The notes below the pieces were generated by a model. That model was not told where the DNA came from, searched no databases, and worked only from the letters and a program-made list of their open reading frames with translations. A program made the position numbers and the translations under genes. Positions 61,601 through 64,000 of a DNA stretch of 64,000 nt are shown one piece after another. This DNA comes from Linanthus parryae. Lineage: Eukaryota; Streptophyta; Magnoliopsida; Ericales; Polemoniaceae. Numbering within the stretch: the first letter of the stretch is position 1; every line of letters begins with the position of its first letter. The stretch is taken from positions 1,364,001 through 1,428,000 of the forward strand of contig JALGPY010000015.1 in the NCBI GenBank assembly GCA_023055425.1, in the 5' to 3' direction.

Positions 61601-64000
61601 GTATTTTTGTTATAAAATTCAATGTGTCTATCTCATCATCAAAAGTATATGATACTAGATGAGGATCTCACATTTATGGAAGTGTGGAGGATCTCAAGAG
61701 ACGAAGACAATTGGATAAGGAAGAAATAATCCTACACGTGGGGCTATGAAGCAAATGGTTGCTGAAAAGCCGTAGGGAATTATTTCTACCTTTAAGAAAT
61801 TGTTCATGAATTAGACAAAAGCGATAATGTCCCTACTATGAGTAGGACCATTATCATAGTTTCTTGTTTGGACAAGAAAGCTCATTATCATAATAAAAGG
61901 ACAAATGTTGTTCCATTTATTATGGTAATGCAATTTTGTCTAAGTGGATTCTATATCCATGATCATGATAATTTCATCTATAACATTAATACCTAGAGGT
62001 TTGCATATAATGATATGAACTTCACTTATCTTTAGCATTATCGTTTAGGCCTCATAAATAAGAGATACATATCTAGAACCCCATGAGGATGGATTTCTGG
62101 AACTCATTTGATTATTGAATCATATGAGACATGAAAGACTTATTAGGCAAAGATCTGATCTTTTGGGAATCATACATATTGATGTATGAAGGCCGCTAAG
62201 CGCAAATGCTAAAGATGGTTTTCAGTACTTCATCATATTTACTGATAGGATCAGGTAAATATGGATTTGTGTATTTTGAAGGAACAAATCAAGATCCTTT
62301 GAATTGTTCAAAGTATTCAGGAATGAAGTAGAAAACCAGCTTGGCAAAAGTATTAGGCTCTACGATTGGATCGTAGAGGAGAGTGCTTGAGCCAAGAGTT
62401 TGACAAGAATCTATGGGAGTATTGGATATGATCCAAAACTCGCTCCACCTAGAACGCCACATGGGTTTGGCATGTCTAAATGGAGAGTTCGAACCTTGTA
62501 GGACACGGTTCGGTGCATGATGAGTCAAACAGAACTTCCAGTTTACTTTTTGGGGCTATGTTCTAATTACAGCAAATTTCGCCCTTAACCTTGATCCATC
62601 AAAACGGATTATGAATAACGCCATATGAGATATGGACTAGGAAAGTGTCCTAGTATGTCATTCATAAAGATTTGGGGTTATGAAGTTTATGTAAAAGAGT
62701 TTACAAAGTAAACTTGAACCCAAGTCGGATAAATGTTATGTGGGATATCCTGAAAAGGATATTATTTCTACAACCCAATCGAGAACAAACTGTTTGTTGC
62801 TCGAACTACAGTGTTTCTAGGTAGAGATCGTCTCTAAAGAGAAACAGTGGGAGGACAGTAGAACTTGAAAAGTTCAAGAACCACAATAGAACATTGATCC
62901 GTTTGATGGAACATGAGCAGGATCACAAGGTGTTGTGGAGTAACCTACTCAGATAACACAAGAACCACGTAGGTCAGGTAGGATATATCAAGGGACTGGA
63001 GAAATAAGGATTTCTCATAACCAGTGATATATTGCTCATCGAGATGAGCCTACAACCTATGAGAGGGCCACGTGTGGCCATGCTCGCAGAAATGGCTTGG
63101 AGCCATGGGATACGATATGGAATCCATGTATTCCAACAAAGTATAGACTTTGGTGGAACCACCTGAAGGGTAGGACCCATAGGGTGCAAGTGGGTTATGA
63201 GGAAACCAACATGGATGGTAATATGATTACCTTTAAGGGAAAATTGGCAGGAAAGGGATTTCATGTGAGTTCATAGTATAGACTATGACGAAATCTTCCC
63301 CAATTGTGATGCTTAAATCCATTCGCATCTTGCTTGTAGCAATCTATTTATAGATTGGATCAAGCTTCTAGGAGTTGGACTCTTCAAATGAATGATGTAA
63401 TCAAAGGAGTTTGGTTCCATCAAAATTGAAGATGAGACTTGTGTCTACAAGAAGGTTAGTGGGAGCACAATTATGTTTCTGGTCTTGTATGTGGAGACAT
63501 ACTTAATCATTGGGAATGTTGCCCCTACTTGGCAGTCTTACGTAGATTGACTAGGGAGTTGACTTTCTAATGGTAGACTTAAGCGAAGCAACTTGTGAAG
63601 ATCTATTGAGGTAGATCAAGATGGTTGTATAGCTTAGGTCATAGTACACAAATTGACAAAGGTGTTGAAATGGTTCAACGTGAAAAGAATATTGATTCTT
63701 ACCCATGTCACATGGAATTAGTCTTTGGAAGGCTAATTGTCTTACCAATTAGATTGGGAATGGACCGTATGAATTAGATTCACGAGATACGCCATGAGAT
63801 GTACTAGGCCAGACGTGTCATGTAGCATGACACAAAGATACCAGTCATATACGGGTGAGAGTCACTGGATAAAATATCAAGATTATCCTTTAGTACTTGA
63901 GAAGCACTAAGGATGAATTATTGATAAATAGATAATATGAAGAGTTTGCTGTAAGGGGTTACAGTGATGCGAACTTCAAATCTGACAAAGAAGATTTCAG
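61601..64000 (+). pseudogene. Angela copy 3 pol relic: protease, integrase, RT, RNase H start
   Basis: Read through many frameshifts, the order is right for copia. A protease-region remnant (YGSVEDLKRRRQL, about 61675) comes first, then a GAG-pre-integrase remnant near 62040-62110. Integrase pieces follow (GKYGFVYFEGTNQD near 62255, LHLERHMGLACLNGEFE near 62440). The RT front is at about 63185-63300 (YEETNMDGNMITFKGKLAGKGF), then SIYRLDQASRSW near 63340, VYKKVSGSTIMF and a YVET-type remnant of YVDD near 63490. Finally YSDANFKSD at the window end is RNase H. The middle of RT is partly deleted. Dead. Confidence 0.75.

Larger units (their letters stand above)
57651..64000 (+). mobile_element. 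Angela-like element, copy 3 (runs off the window)
   Basis: Plus-strand copy with complete 5' LTR, canonical primer site, leader, then heavily decayed gag, protease, integrase, RT and the start of RNase H. It interrupts the second Tat relic. The 3' end and target duplication partner (ACGAG precedes the LTR) are outside the window. The LTR and leader are closest to those of copy 1. Confidence 0.88.

Overview
This window is plant nuclear DNA, almost certainly from a flowering plant with a large, repeat-rich genome. Nearly all of it is LTR retrotransposons inserted into one another. The lineages present are Angela-like, Sirevirus-like and Ale-like Ty1/copia and Tat-like and Athila-like Ty3/gypsy. 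The only single-copy host gene I recognise is a broken 5' piece of VPS16/VACUOLELESS1 at about 52.5 kb. The species cannot be named from this sequence. No rRNA, tRNA or CRISPR was found.

Layout. (1) 1-4203 and 19384-20093: minus-strand Angela-like element whose 5' LTR is split by an insertion. (2) 4204-19378: a complete 15.2 kb Tat-like element with 628-bp LTRs and a perfect ACAAC target duplication. It has forward gag-protease and pol, a 54-bp tandem array after pol, and on the opposite strand a five-exon gene with a plant mobile domain. (3) 20094-24981: a second Angela-like copy, pol-less and mosaic, abutting the split LTR. (4) 24982-25577: low-copy-looking flank. (5) 25578-52190: a 26.6 kb Sirevirus-like interval with ATTAC target duplication. 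It is interrupted in gag by an Athila-like element (27806-44004, duplication TGAAC), whose 5' LTR is in turn interrupted by a young Ale-like element (36776-41813, duplication ATAAC). (6) 52191-54338: flank with the VPS16 fragment, LTR-like sequence and a 42-bp degenerate minisatellite. (7) 54339-57650: an inverted, decayed Tat relative keeping one LTR and a homologous antisense plant-mobile-domain gene. (8) 57651-64000: a plus-strand Angela-like element, badly decayed, running off the window.

How the parts relate. Hand-counted LTR divergence (Sirevirus about 8-10%, Athila about 4-5% over the first 300 bp, Ale 1 difference in 320 bp) agrees with the nesting order. The Tat LTR pair differs at about 17 of 628 sites. 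Pol catalytic residues are intact in the Tat element and in the Ale pol frame; the others are relics with stops, frameshifts or missing domains.

The most interesting biology is the antisense gene of the Tat elements. In the complete element, four short GT-AG introns join five frames into one roughly 1,320-residue protein, broken only by one Trp-to-stop change and one small frameshift. A diverged relative 37 kb away keeps the same gene, with an intron at the same place.

Boundaries, splice sites, motifs and counts were read by eye. Family names rest on motif recognition, not on database searches.
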